From contig JANSLP010000022.1 of the NCBI GenBank assembly GCA_029298735.1, forward strand, positions 171,833-235,832: 64,000 nt of DNA, given 5' to 3'. This document shows positions 46,814-57,500 of the stretch, in pieces. The stretch comes from Ophiostoma sp. CBS 140.51 (lineage: Eukaryota > Ascomycota > Sordariomycetes > Ophiostomatales > Ophiostomataceae). The notes beneath the pieces are model-generated. The model was not told the DNA's origin. It did not search any database and was given only the letters and a program-made list of their open reading frames with translations. Each line of letters opens with the position of its first letter. Positions within the stretch are counted from its first letter, which is position 1. The position numbers and the translations under genes are program-made.

Positions 46814-47731
46814 TTACTGGCCACCGCGCAGACGCAGGACCAGGTGGAGCGTGGACTCCTTCTGGATGTTGTAGTCGGACAGAGTCCGGCCATCCTCCAG
46901 CTGCTTGCCAGCGAAAATCAGGCGCTGCTGGTCAGGCGGGATACCCTCCTTGTCCTGGATCTTCGACTTCACGTTGTCAATAGTGTCGGAGGACTCCACT
47001 TCCAAGGTAATGGTCTTGCCAGTCAGGGTCTTGACAAAGATTTGCATACCACCACGCAGGCGCAGGACCAGGTGCAGCGTCGACTCCTTCTGGATGTTGT
47101 AGTCGGAAAGCGTACGGCCATCCTCCAGCTGCTTGCCAGCGAAAATCAGGCGCTGCTGGTCGGGCGGGATACCCTCCTTGTCCTGGATCTTGCTCTTGAC
47201 ATTGTCAATGGTGTCCGAAGACTCCACCTCCAGCGTAATCGTCTTGCCCGTCAGGGTCTTGACAAAAATCTGCATGCCACCACGGAGACGGAGCACAAGG
47301 TGCAGCGTCGACTCCTTCTGAATGTTGTAGTCGCTCAGGGTGCGACCGTCCTCCAGCTGCTTGCCCGCAAAGATGAGGCGCTGCTGGTCTGGGGGAATGC
47401 CCTCCTTGTCCTGAATCTTGGACTTGACGTTGTCGATCGTGTCCGAAGACTCGACCTCGAGCGTGATGGTCTTGCCAGTGAGGGTCTTGACGAAGATCTG
47501 CATGCCACCGCGGAGACGGAGGACGAGATGCAGGGTGCTCTCCTTCTGGATGTTGTAGTCGCTGAGGGTGCGACCGTCTTCAAGCTGCTTGCCCGCAAAA
47601 ATCAGGCGCTGCTGGTCTGGAGGAATGCCCTCCTTGTCCTGAATCTTGGACTTGACGTTGTCGATGGTATCCGACGACTCAACCTCGAGGGTGATGGTCT
47701 TGCCGGTGAGAGTCTTGACAAAGATCTGCAT
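46814..47731 (-). CDS. UBI4: Polyubiquitin, four head-to-tail units
   Basis: One intron-free frame of 305 residues: four identical 76-residue ubiquitin units ([18 protein letters not shown] to LVLRLRGG) and a single extra C-terminal Gln, which blocks conjugation until removed. The start is the ATG at 47731, the first ubiquitin Met. The frame stays open upstream to 48259 but contains no other ATG, and that part is leader. The DNA units of 228 bases differ at many synonymous sites, so they are not freshly duplicated. Deubiquitinases cleave the chain after each Gly-Gly to give free ubiquitin. In fungi this type of gene supplies ubiquitin during stress. Lys48 and Lys63 are present in every unit. 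Confidence 0.99.
46814..47731 (-). repeat. Four tandem 228-base ubiquitin units
   Basis: The coding repeats of the polyubiquitin gene: unit boundaries at about 47504/47503, 47276/47275 and 47048/47047. Protein copies are identical while third codon positions vary, as expected for purifying selection with incomplete gene conversion. Confidence 0.95.
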
Positions 47732-50700
47732 GATGGCGGTTTGTGTGGTTGCGTGGATTGTGTGTGTGTGGGAGAATAGATAGATGATGTGGGTGTGAGA
47801 GAGATAAGAAGATGCGACTTGTCGATGAGAGTCGAGTTTGATGGAGAGATTGAGATGAGAATGAGAAAAAAGAAAGGAAGAGAGAAAGAAATTCGAAAAT
47901 CGTGAGAGAAGGCGAACACGAGTCTTAAATATTGGTTGCGAGACAAGGAGGAGGGGAAGGAGCGACGGAGGGTGAGGGGGCGTGGAAGGTCCGGGAGGCG
48001 AAGTGAATGGGCAGGCGCAAACAAGGGGGTGTGAGTGGTGGCTGGCTGGCGTGCGGGCAATCGTTAACGCAATCGGAGGGGAAAGAGCGAGCGGCCTGCT
48101 GAGAAAGCAGGCGAAAGAACACCACAGAGGGCGGCAACGCCGCGGATACAGTGAGGAAAGCGAGGAAGGGGCCAGGCTGGAAAAGAGGGGCGCAGCGCAG
48201 CCTGGCCCGTTCGGAGAATAGACCCACTTATCTCTCTTTATCGTCAGAGGCGGAGCCAATCAGGACCCGCCAAACCAGGCAGCCGACCGATAGAAGGTGC
48301 TGGTATGTAGTGGAGCCCGCGGCTTTCCTTCTGAGAACAGCGCCCTCAAGCGCCCTGTGAATCACTTTCCACACGCGGCGATTGTCCTCTCTGTCGCTCT
48401 CTTTGTGTCGTTCTTTGTCGCAGCGACCCCAACATCCCCCCTGCAACATATGACGACACAAAGTACCCACGACCAGAACACGCTAGTAGGAAAGCGGCCA
48501 GTATCTCACTATCGTTCTGCTCTTTTCTCCTCCTTCTCAGGCGGTTATCAGGCTATCATTTGCGGGCAGCCTTCTTGTCCAGCCACCGCAGGGCATTTCG
48601 GTCGCTTCTCTCCAGCGTACGATAGGCAGAAAGTGAGGCCCAGGCCAAATTGCCAATGCTCAACGCCCCAACGGTTCCCAGCGACAACAACGATTGACAG
48701 GGGAAAGAACAGTTCGAAAGGCTGGAAACAGAATAGGATAGGCAAACCAGACTGCCCAGGAATGGCCTGGCGCATGGCTTGGGCGAAGAATTGCACGTCT
48801 GCCCCGTCTCGCCCATCTCAGCCCATCTCGTCATTTTCATCCCGCCGGTGAGCGATGAGGCCAATTCTTGTCCCGAACGACGGGCAAGGGCGATGAAAAT
48901 ATTTTCTTTATTTCGCCTCGGATCCGGTATCGTGAAATCAAGAAGAACGTAACAGAAATGCATGGGATGCGCAATGCGAAAATTTGCGGCAGATTTTGTG
49001 TCATTCTTCCGTTTGCTTTCGTCGTCGCCTTCCGGTGAAGCCCATCAGGGAAGGCGTGCTTTGTTGGCATTTGGCCATTTAGGCCATCGGTCGGCTCGTA
49101 GGGAAAGCGTTCTGCCATAGCCCGGCTTTGCTCCGTCGACGGCTCTGGTGTGCGGGCTCTTCCTTCCTTTCCCAACGGGCCTAAGGCCTAAAAGGGACAC
49201 CAGTTCTGTCAGCTGATCGCGCTATTTGGCGCACGCTGTGCCCTTTTCAGGCACCATCTGCAATCTTGACAGGGCCTGAAGGGGTCTGCGACAGGCCGGA
49301 CCTGGTCCTTGAAGGGAGAACCGGCCGTTTTTTGTTTTCTTGTGTCCTCATCAAAGCACAAATCGTTTCTCATTTTTTCCACATAGCCATAGCTCGGCGA
49401 GACTTTGCACACCCCTTCGGACGCGCTCGCCGACGAGAGTATTTGAAAATTTCTATCCCAATTTGCCTTTCTATTTACGGCTGCCTCACGGTCATCGTCA
49501 CTTTTCCTCATCTCCGTGGTCGCTTGTTTCAGTTCGTCTATTCTCTTTGTCTCACGGATTCTGCCATAGGTGACTTCCATTTGGCAGGGCTGGTCTTTCA
49601 CTGCAATGACGTCGGATCATGCATGGGCCTGAGTGAGCAAAGCTTTCCACTCTCGTATCGTCTCATCTCTTCTCTCTTCGAAACGACCCTCTTGGGTTGC
49701 ATTTGATTTGAATTGAAAGAAAAAAATGGTAGCTCTTTTCTTCTTTTTGTCGCGGAAGATGATGCCGACAGAAATCCGTAATCATGCCAGACTGTGAGGG
49801 GAGGGGAGACGACGTCATAGGGGTAATTTTGGGAGTGTCAAAACAGCGCAGATTCTTGCTTTTTCGCCAAATTGCGACGCAACCTTTTTGAGAGCGGAAG
49901 GCGGCCCCATTTTCATCGTGGGAAAACGGGCAGCCCGCTTTCTCTCGCGCGACTTCCCACATGGGCTGGCCCCTCTGTTTACCGACAACAGTTCTTGGCA
50001 CGTTTTTCCCTCATGACGGCCACACCGTTCACGAAGCTACGGGAAAGAGTGGTTCCCGCCAAAAGAAGTTTTTGCTCCATTATTCCTCGGCCCGTTGAAG
50101 CTGTCTATTTTGAACTACGACATACAGAAAGTCTATGAAAAGATTTGTAAATGGTAATGTTGTATCGAAGCTTTTGGAGCAGGACTTTCGCTTCTTTGAC
50201 CCCTCTGCCAAATTGGTATGAGGTCATCGACAAGAGGGGAGCTTTCGTCTTGGAGAAAAGCTCGAAAACACAAGAGGAGCTTCTTTGTTTACACCATATT
50301 CGTCTTATTGAATCCCAAGTTTGAGGGTTCAAGTCCCCGCCCAGTTTTGCCACTCCCGCTACACGTTCCTGACTATCCATCCTGGGGAAGAGTTATTGGG
50401 CAGTAGCAGGGATGAAATCTACACAGGAGACACGGAGAAAAGACCCGACAAAGTAGCAAGTGGCGACGTCAATCACTGATCACGGAGATATGGAGTCGAG
50501 ACGTGCGGAGAGAGTATGGAGTAAAGTCGTTATCATTGAGTTATCATTGCAGTCGTAAGTACAAAGGAAATAGTGAGGCTTGCTCGTCAAGCTACCCGCT
50601 ATGCTGCCCACACCCGGGGCCTCCCTATCGTTTAGCCGTCGCTGTATTCTATCCCCCTTCCTTTTGGTCATAAAATCAAGGAGAAGATACGCAAAGATGC

Positions 50701-51761
50701 TTTGCTTTTATGCTCTTTTTTTATTAAAAAAAAGGCCACAGAAAGGTGTCCTTCGTGCAACCCACCATGCAGAACTCATGCACCATGTCCCCCGTCGACG
50801 ATGCCACATGAAAGAAAGAGAGAAAATGCAGCCGAACCTTAAAAGATAATCTAAAAAAGAAACAAGACAGGAGCATGCGTAAAACAACCACATACTTGAC
50901 CCCTCGCTTTTTTTCATCGCAGGAGAGAAATTATGAGCATGCCGGTCTTTTATGCAGAAGAGCAAAAGAGCGCGCAAAGAGAAGCAGCAGCAGAAGCGAA
51001 GGCAAGTAAATGAAGCAAGAAGAAGTGAACAGAAGAAAAGTAAAAGTAGTATTCATAGAAAAAATAATAGATGAAAAGAGTAGATTTCAGTAAAATAGAA
51101 AAGACGTTAACATTTCGGGCTCATACATCATTTTTGTTTGTTTTGGGTTTGCCTTCAAGTCATGGTCATGAAAAAACATCGAGAAAAAAAGAACAGGCTA
51201 GAAACAAATAAAACAGAAAACAAAAAAGTCAAGTCATTCAAAAAATCAGACATAAAGTAGTCAGTCAGATAAAGGGGCGTTATCAAAGGAGGCGTTCCGG
51301 CGCAGGGGGACATGAGTTTTGTTCCATCTTTTTGTGTTCACATCGTAAACGACATGAATACCTTGCCGTGGCAGAAGTGAAAAAGGGACCACAACCGAAG
51401 TCGTGGTAATCGTAGAATGAGGGCATGAAAAGTGGTGAAAACAAACAACAAAGAAGAACCTGCTTGCCGCTCTTGGAAACACGATACGGGAAAAAGAAAA
51501 CGCCATCGCTGAATGATCAACAAAAATAGGAGGAAAAACAAAGGAAACAAAGGAAAATATGACAAAGGAAAAAGATCAAAAGTAAATAAATCGAAGACCG
51601 GCTTTTTGTTGTTGAAATAAGATGTGCGCGCACTGGCAACATCCGGGAAAAAACAAATGGTGGTATCATAAATCGTGGTAGATTCTGTAGTTGGAAGCAA
51701 ACGCTGTAGGTGAAGACGCTCGAAAAGAATGCAAACACGAGGAAGACAGGTCGATCTGGGT
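47732..51761. other. Intergenic 4.0 kb upstream of polyubiquitin
   Basis: Positions 47732-48010 carry a pyrimidine-rich leader and core promoter on the minus strand. The rest, up to the stop of the Zn2Cys6 gene at 51762, has only short overlapping frames. From 50850 it is AT- and A-rich, probably including the 3' UTR of the downstream gene. A B-box-like word near 50327 was checked as a tRNA and rejected. Confidence 0.55.
47925..47935 (-). promoter_or_regulatory. CCAAT box fused to a TATA-like element, polyubiquitin promoter
   Basis: On the minus strand AACCAATATTTAAG joins a CCAAT box to TATTTAA, about 200 bases before the ubiquitin ATG and just before the CT-rich leader. The arrangement fits a strong promoter. 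It is inferred from sequence only. Confidence 0.4.
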
Positions 51762-54548
51762 CTAATTGGCCCGGATCACCAGCTTGGACAAGAATTTGTT
51801 GGACAAGCAGTCAAAGTCGTGGCGGTCAAACTCGGTCTTAACCTGGCGGTCGCGCAGGTAGGTGTCGTGCTTCAGGATGTGCTCGCGCATCTCGGTCATG
51901 GCGGTGCAGACGGCCTCGTTGTTGTTGAGGACCTGGCCGTGCTTCTCGGTATCCCAGTCGGTGAAGGACGGCAGCTTCTGCGAAATGGCGTGGAAGAGGC
52001 CGACAATTACACCGACGGGCGTCGATTCCATCTCGCCGCAGAACTTCTGGACGGAGTTCTGGTCAGGGACGCGGTAGTGGCAGTCAAACTGCATCTCCTC
52101 CCAGACGACCAGCAGGATGGCGGCCAGCATGAAGATGGTGGGCCAGTTCTTGAGGCGGTCACCGCTGTAGACGCGCGAGTACAGGCTCGAAAGCTCCTCG
52201 AGAATCTCCTTCTGCAGCTCACGCCACATGTCGGCCATGGCACACTTGATCTGGAAGTTGATCATAACGGGGGCAACGACCTTGCCATAGTACTTGGAGT
52301 CCTCGTCGTCAATCTGGCCCTCCATGGGCACCTCAGAGCCCTGCTGCTCAACCAGGGTAATGTGCATGGTCAGGTTGTAGGCCAAAACCAGCTTGAGCGC
52401 CTTCCGGATGACGGGAAGGCCCTCTTTCATGTAGTAGCGGTGAGCAGTCTTGAGGACCTCGGTGACGAAGGGAGTGCCCTCGAAGTGGTCATCAATAAAG
52501 TTCTCAAAGGTACCGTCAATGTGGCGGTCAAGGTAAGCAGACAGCTTCTCCGTGCTGATGCCCTCCTCACCAACATCGAGCTTGTCGGTGCGAATGCCGA
52601 AATCAATGGGCTCCTGGTCGGTCAGGCACGACTCGACCCAGTCGACCTGGAAGCAGCTCTCGTCGGCAACGTGGACCTCGCGGACCATGATGGGCAGGCA
52701 GAAGCCGTAGCCGTGGGTGATCCACATCAGAGATTCCTTCTTGGAGAAGCCCTTGACGTTGAATACGGACATGCCGAGATCCAGGTGGCGCTCATAGTCG
52801 GCCTTCCAGTCCTTCATGAAGAAGCCAACGTCCTTGATGTCAATGCGCGTGCAAGGCACCTGCCAGAGACGAGCATGCGAAGGTTGGCAGCCAGCACACG
52901 GCTCGCCCTTGTCGCAAGTCTTTTTGAGGAACTTGCAACGGAGGCAGGCACGCAGCTTACGGATCTCGCTGGCCTGCTTGCGCTGTTCCGGCAGCAGGGG
53001 ACCGCGCCGGCGGCCGACCTTCTTCTCGCCAGGGATCATCTTGCCATCCTTGCCGGTGGAAGAGCGGCGGATGACGGCCTTGGGGCCTGGCTTGGAGATG
53101 GGGCTCTTGCGGGGGCCGTTGGATGAACGGCGGACAGGCGGCGAGGAAGTGGGTGAAGCCGAGGAAATAGAGCCAGCACCTGAGCCGGAGACGGGAGACT
53201 GGCGGATAACAGCAGTAGCGGTGGGCGAGGCAGACGCGGCGGCGGTCTTGATAGGAACGGGCGAAACAGCGGCAGCGGGGCTGACAACAATCTCCTGGGA
53301 GGCGGAAGCCTGGTGCTGGTGGCTATGGCTGTGGCTGTGACCGTGGTTATGACCGTCACCGTGGAAGCAATTGCGGTGGTTGGACGAGTCGGACTCCTGG
53401 GAGAAGGGCGAAAAGGGAGCAGTGAAGTTGATCTCCTCGTAACTGCCAAACTCGAGCGAGTTGCCCTCGGACTGGGACGAGTCGGAGTTGGTGCGCAGGT
53501 GAAGGGTCTGGCCGGGGTTGAAGATGGACGACTGCTGGGTGACGGTGTGCGGGAAGGTATCGTAACGGGGGAACAGGTCGACAGTCGACCAGTCTACCTC
53601 ACCGCTGGAGCTACCAAGCGAGTGAACCTCGATGGCAGTGCCGGTGGGCGAGTTGCTGCCTAGGCTGGCCATGCTGCCCATACGCTCCTGGGGGAAGACC
53701 ATCTCAAAGTCTTGCCAGTTGGCCATGCCGCCAAGAGCAGCGTTCCATTGCTGCATGGCCTGGGTGGTGGCGACGGCGGTGTTGGCACCGGCAGTGGTGA
53801 CAGCAGGCATGGTGTTGAAGGCGGTGCCGAGCTGCATGCCGGCCTCGAGGCCAGCGGTGGTCGTCGGTGTGGCGGCAAACAGGTCCATGGGAGCCGGTTG
53901 GAAACCAGCGGTCAAAGCGTTGGGGTAGGCCATAAGGGCAACACCGGGGTTCTGAACAAACGGTTGCAGACCTTGGGCGGCGGCGGCCTGCTGTTGTTGC
54001 CGTTGCTGCTGCTGGAATTGACGCTGTTGTTGCTGTTGTTGACGGAACTGACGCTGTTGCTGCTGTTGCAGACGGTGGTGTTGTTGGATAAGCTGTTGAT
54101 GTTGCTGCTGGATCTGCTGCTGGAGCTCGAGTTGCCGTTGGCTCTGCTGGAGGGAGAACTCCGTGAGGGGGTTCATTGTGGTCTGGAAGGGCGACAGGAG
54201 CTGCTGAAGCGGGCTAGACGAAGCGGAGCTGATGTGACCGGGCGACATGCTCTGGGGAGAGTCCTCGGGGGATGAAGACGGCTGCTCGACGGGCGAGTGC
54301 ACACCGACAACGGGAGCGGCAACGGCGGCAGTGGTGTAGTCAAAGGGCATGTTCCAGGCAATGGCCTGAGGCTGGTGCTGGTGGCTGCTGGACGGTGGAG
54401 ACATGGTGGTCGGCGGGATGGAGACGGGCACGGCTGTTGACGGAGACACGGCGGCGGCCGAGGACGTGGTCGGCGACGTTGTGAAGGGGTAGAACTGCTC
54501 GATAAACGCCTCACCGGCGGCGGCGTTTTGGTTGTAGTCGTAAGACAT
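51762..54548 (-). CDS. Zn2Cys6 transcription factor with glutamine-rich region
   Basis: A single exon of 928 residues from ATG 54548 (MSYDYNQNAAAGEAFIEQF); the frame upstream of it is a pyrimidine-rich leader. Residues about 128-196 are a Gln-rich tract with scattered Arg, Leu and His. Ser/Pro/Ala-rich and His-rich segments follow (HGHSHSHSHQH). A basic patch near 500-528 leads to the Zn2Cys6 cluster at about 530-566: CLRCKFLKKTCDKGEPCAGC, with the sixth Cys eleven residues later. The C-terminal 360 residues are well ordered (GFFMKDWKADYERHLDLGMS to DFDCLSNKFLSKLVIRAN) but do not look like the standard fungal-specific middle-homology domain. It is a nuclear DNA-binding regulator by inference. 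The cluster sits in mid-protein instead of at the N-terminus. Target genes are unknown, and I recognise no named orthologue. Confidence 0.88.
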   Translation of the reverse strand: MSYDYNQNAAAGEAFIEQFYPFTTSPTTSSAAAVSPSTAVPVSIPPTTMSPPSSSHQHQPQAIAWNMPFDYTTAAVAAPVVGVHSPVEQPSSSPEDSPQSMSPGHISSASSSPLQQLLSPFQTTMNPLTEFSLQQSQRQLELQQQIQQQHQQLIQQHHRLQQQQQRQFRQQQQQQRQFQQQQRQQQQAAAAQGLQPFVQNPGVALMAYPNALTAGFQPAPMDLFAATPTTTAGLEAGMQLGTAFNTMPAVTTAGANTAVATTQAMQQWNAALGGMANWQDFEMVFPQERMGSMASLGSNSPTGTAIEVHSLGSSSGEVDWSTVDLFPRYDTFPHTVTQQSSIFNPGQTLHLRTNSDSSQSEGNSLEFGSYEEINFTAPFSPFSQESDSSNHRNCFHGDGHNHGHSHSHSHQHQASASQEIVVSPAAAVSPVPIKTAAASASPTATAVIRQSPVSGSGAGSISSASPTSSPPVRRSSNGPRKSPISKPGPKAVIRRSSTGKDGKMIPGEKKVGRRRGPLLPEQRKQASEIRKLRACLRCKFLKKTCDKGEPCAGCQPSHARLWQVPCTRIDIKDVGFFMKDWKADYERHLDLGMSVFNVKGFSKKESLMWITHGYGFCLPIMVREVHVADESCFQVDWVESCLTDQEPIDFGIRTDKLDVGEEGISTEKLSAYLDRHIDGTFENFIDDHFEGTPFVTEVLKTAHRYYMKEGLPVIRKALKLVLAYNLTMHITLVEQQGSEVPMEGQIDDEDSKYYGKVVAPVMINFQIKCAMADMWRELQKEILEELSSLYSRVYSGDRLKNWPTIFMLAAILLVVWEEMQFDCHYRVPDQNSVQKFCGEMESTPVGVIVGLFHAISQKLPSFTDWDTEKHGQVLNNNEAVCTAMTEMREHILKHDTYLRDRQVKTEFDRHDFDCLSNKFLSKLVIRAN
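53960..54165 (-). repeat. CAG/CAA-rich tract coding for polyglutamine
   Basis: Coding sequence of the Zn2Cys6 factor dominated by CAG and CAA codons (plus strand CTG/TTG), interrupted by Arg, His and Leu codons. Mixed codons make it less prone to slippage than a pure CAG run. Confidence 0.9.
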
Positions 54549-57500
54549 GGTTGCGTGAAAAAAGAAGTCGTTGAGAAGAAAGTTGGTGATGATATGACGA
54601 GAACGGAAAGGGAAAGGGGGAAAGAGAAAAGGAGAAAAAAGGAAAAGAAGAAAAAAGAGGAGAAAAGAGAAGAGAGGGCAAAAGGCGAGAACGAGGAAGG
54701 AAAAGGGTTTCAAGGAGTATGGGCGACACGAGGTGATTGTATGTGATATTTCGACACCGCTCTTTTGGTGGGCGGATCTCCTCGACGGAAGATCTGGCTG
54801 GGGGGGTTTATTTTTGTGGGCTAAGCCGGCAGGGTGGACTAGGAGCGAACTTGTGCGGATACTGTGCAGAAAGAGTATTGGAGATGGGCTGAGATTTTGA
54901 TATGCTCTCTCAGGTTGACGATGAGAGGTTCAGGAGAGACACGATGGTCTCAAGAGAGGGAGAGAGACGAGGTTGGCGAGAAAGACAACAAGAGATGAGA
55001 GACGGAAAGAAGACGAAAAGAAGAAGAGAGGAGAGACGAAAGAGAAGAAGAGATACAACTGGGTGCAGAGCGAGAGAAAAAGAGAGCCGGACAGGCCCTG
55101 TGCGCGAGGTTGGCGGTGGGTGGTGGTGAGAGGAGAGTTTGTTGGGTGAGAAAAGAGAGGGGCGGCGTCGGTTGAGTTGAGAGGGGCCAGGCCAGGCCTG
55201 GGGGGACAGCGGACGTGGTGGGTGGTGGGAGTGGGTTGCCGTGGGTTGTGAGGCCGGGCTGTGAGTGGTAGTGAAGTGGGAGAAAGTGAGTGAAGTGGGT
55301 GCCAGACAGCGGTACAAAGTAGGGAAGCGGAGCGGGAGACAAGCGGGAGGATCTGGTGAGGATTGAGGAGGATTGAGAGAGGGGGCCGGCAGGGCACAAA
55401 GGCTGTCTGGCTGTCTTTTGCAGGTGTTTTCTGGAGTTTCCAGTCGTTTGAACCGTCTTTGGACAATCATGTGTCGTGGGATCTGGTTCGGGTTGGCTCG
55501 TTTTGTGCTTCTCTCCGTTCCTGAGGATCGTGGGTGTCTTATTTTGGGAGGTTTTTGGGGCTCTCTAGTTTCTTATTTTGCTTGCTTATTTGCTATTTGT
55601 GAATCTTGTGAATAGCCGGCGCCGTGAGATCGGCTGGCAAAAGGTGAAAGGGAGCGATGATAAGACGGACCGGCGTCCAAGACAAGGGCCCAGACAAGAC
55701 GACCGACCAGGATGAAATGGGAGATGGGAGGGGGAAAAGACGACCGAAATGAAGACACGATGCAGGAGGTGCAAAAAGAGGAGACAACAAAAGAGGAGAC
55801 GAAAAAAGAGGAAATAGATAGGGGAAGAGAAACTGCACAGGACCAGCAAACAGCCGAGGACTGAGGGGAAGGCACTGCCGGAGTACTCGTTCACGCAAAT
55901 CACTATCACGATATACTTTCGAGGAAGGAGCCGGTTCCACGTCTGCACTGCACCTTCCTTGATACAGCACATATGGCGCACACATGCCCCGAAAGAGGAC
56001 CTACAAACAGGAATGCTCTTGCCGTGTGCTGCAGTTACGGTCTCTTTTTCACTCTATTTTTCTCGTCTCGCTGGTGTCGCTCTTGCCTTTTGTCTGTCTT
56101 TCCTTTTTCTTCGTCCTTGCCTTTCGTCTCGTTCCTCGCTCTCATCCGGGCGTGCCTTCCCTTTCCCTCACTCTTCATCTTCAAATGGCGGTGAGCAAAC
56201 CTGAAAATGGTAGTGGCTGACCAGCCACGGCGGGCTCATGCATGTACTTGAGTCCTAGCCAATCAGGGCCACCAGAGCCGCGATGGACCCCCTTTCGGGA
56301 TGCACGCACATGGGGAACAAACGGCGCGACCCACTTATTTCGTTGCGCTTTTCCCTTTCTTGTCTCTGCTGTTCCTCACTTTGTCCAGTCCCTCGCCCAT
56401 TGTCCACTGGCACGTTAGGGCCATCTTGGTGGCCGGGTGGGGCCTTGTCGACTTCCAAAAAGGCAAAGACGCCAACGCCAGTTGCTGGCCCTGGCGTAAG
56501 GAGGACGGGCCACTAGGCGAGCCCAGCCCAGAAGAGTAACCAGCCACGAAAACTGGGGCATAAGGGCACTTTGCAGGCAAAAGGCAAAAAGCGAGGCAAG
56601 AACGAAAAGGTCACCAAAAAGACACGACGGAGAAAATAGACGACCATTCATCAGATCGCCGGCCCGCGATAGCCAAGGAGGGGCGCCTTTCGCGTTTCTC
56701 CTGTCCGATTTGCTCAAGAACTGTCAGGTTCGGAGAGGACGGAGACGATGGAGATGACCAAAGAAATGCAACACTGTGTCTGGACCTGGTTTTTGGTGGT
56801 GAGTCTATCTACGGCCATTGCCCGATGCAGCAATTCAACGCGACAGGGTACTGGGCTCTCTTTTTGTGTTTTTGCTTTTCGTGTTATGTGCATTTGTGCG
56901 CTATTTTGTATTTGTGCGTTTTCTGCAACGGCCGGACCGTAGCGTTCAACGGCATTGACCAGGGCAGGGAGGAGAGTTGTGCAGACTGAAGAGCAAAGAG
57001 CAGTGAGAACAGCACAATTGGATTGGGCACAACAGGATGAGACGGTATTGGGATACTGAGGAGAGCGATTCAAAATGGAGAAGACGGGGTTGAAGGGGCT
57101 CAAAATGAGGGAGTAGCCGACTTGCCCCAGATCTGACCAGGCCACATGTCGTGACGCCCGAGAGAACGAGAGAAGCTCAAAGTCACAACGAAAGGGATGG
57201 GTCAGCAGATGTCTCTCTGTTCTGTGTTTGGCTGTCTTTCGTTCTGTGGTTGTCTAGTTTCTGTCTCTGGCGGCTGTGCAACAAATCCTTTGGCAGGCAA
57301 TCAACGAGATACGATCTACGACAACTTTGTGCTGTCGTGTGCAGTCTGCATTTCTTTGTTGTGCTCTTTCTGAGGAAGACAGCGGTGACTGTGGAATGCG
57401 GAGTCCCCTGTTTTTTGTCTATTTTCTGTCTTTCACTCTCTGTTTTGTCACCTGCGTGGAGCATGGCCCTGGATAAGACAGCAAACGGCTGTGGCCAAGA

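Noticed and set aside
46844..47779. Plus-strand 311-codon frame opposite polyubiquitin
   Set aside because: It repeats four times only because it is antisense to the ubiquitin units.
47732..48259. In-frame N-terminal extension of polyubiquitin
   Set aside because: The open frame upstream starts only with TTG, has no ATG, is Ser/Pro/Leu-rich and is best explained as a pyrimidine-rich leader and promoter.
50300..50360. B-box-like word GGGTTCAAGTCC, possible tRNA
   Set aside because: The T stem pairs only three of five bases, and no 5' acceptor strand complementary to the 3' side is present in the 80 bases upstream.
54549..54713. N-terminal extension of the Zn2Cys6 factor (a hydrophobic Phe/Leu-rich stretch)
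   Set aside because: It mimics a membrane segment, but the sequence is a TTC/CTT-rich leader and begins without ATG; MSYDYNQ at 54548 is the better start.
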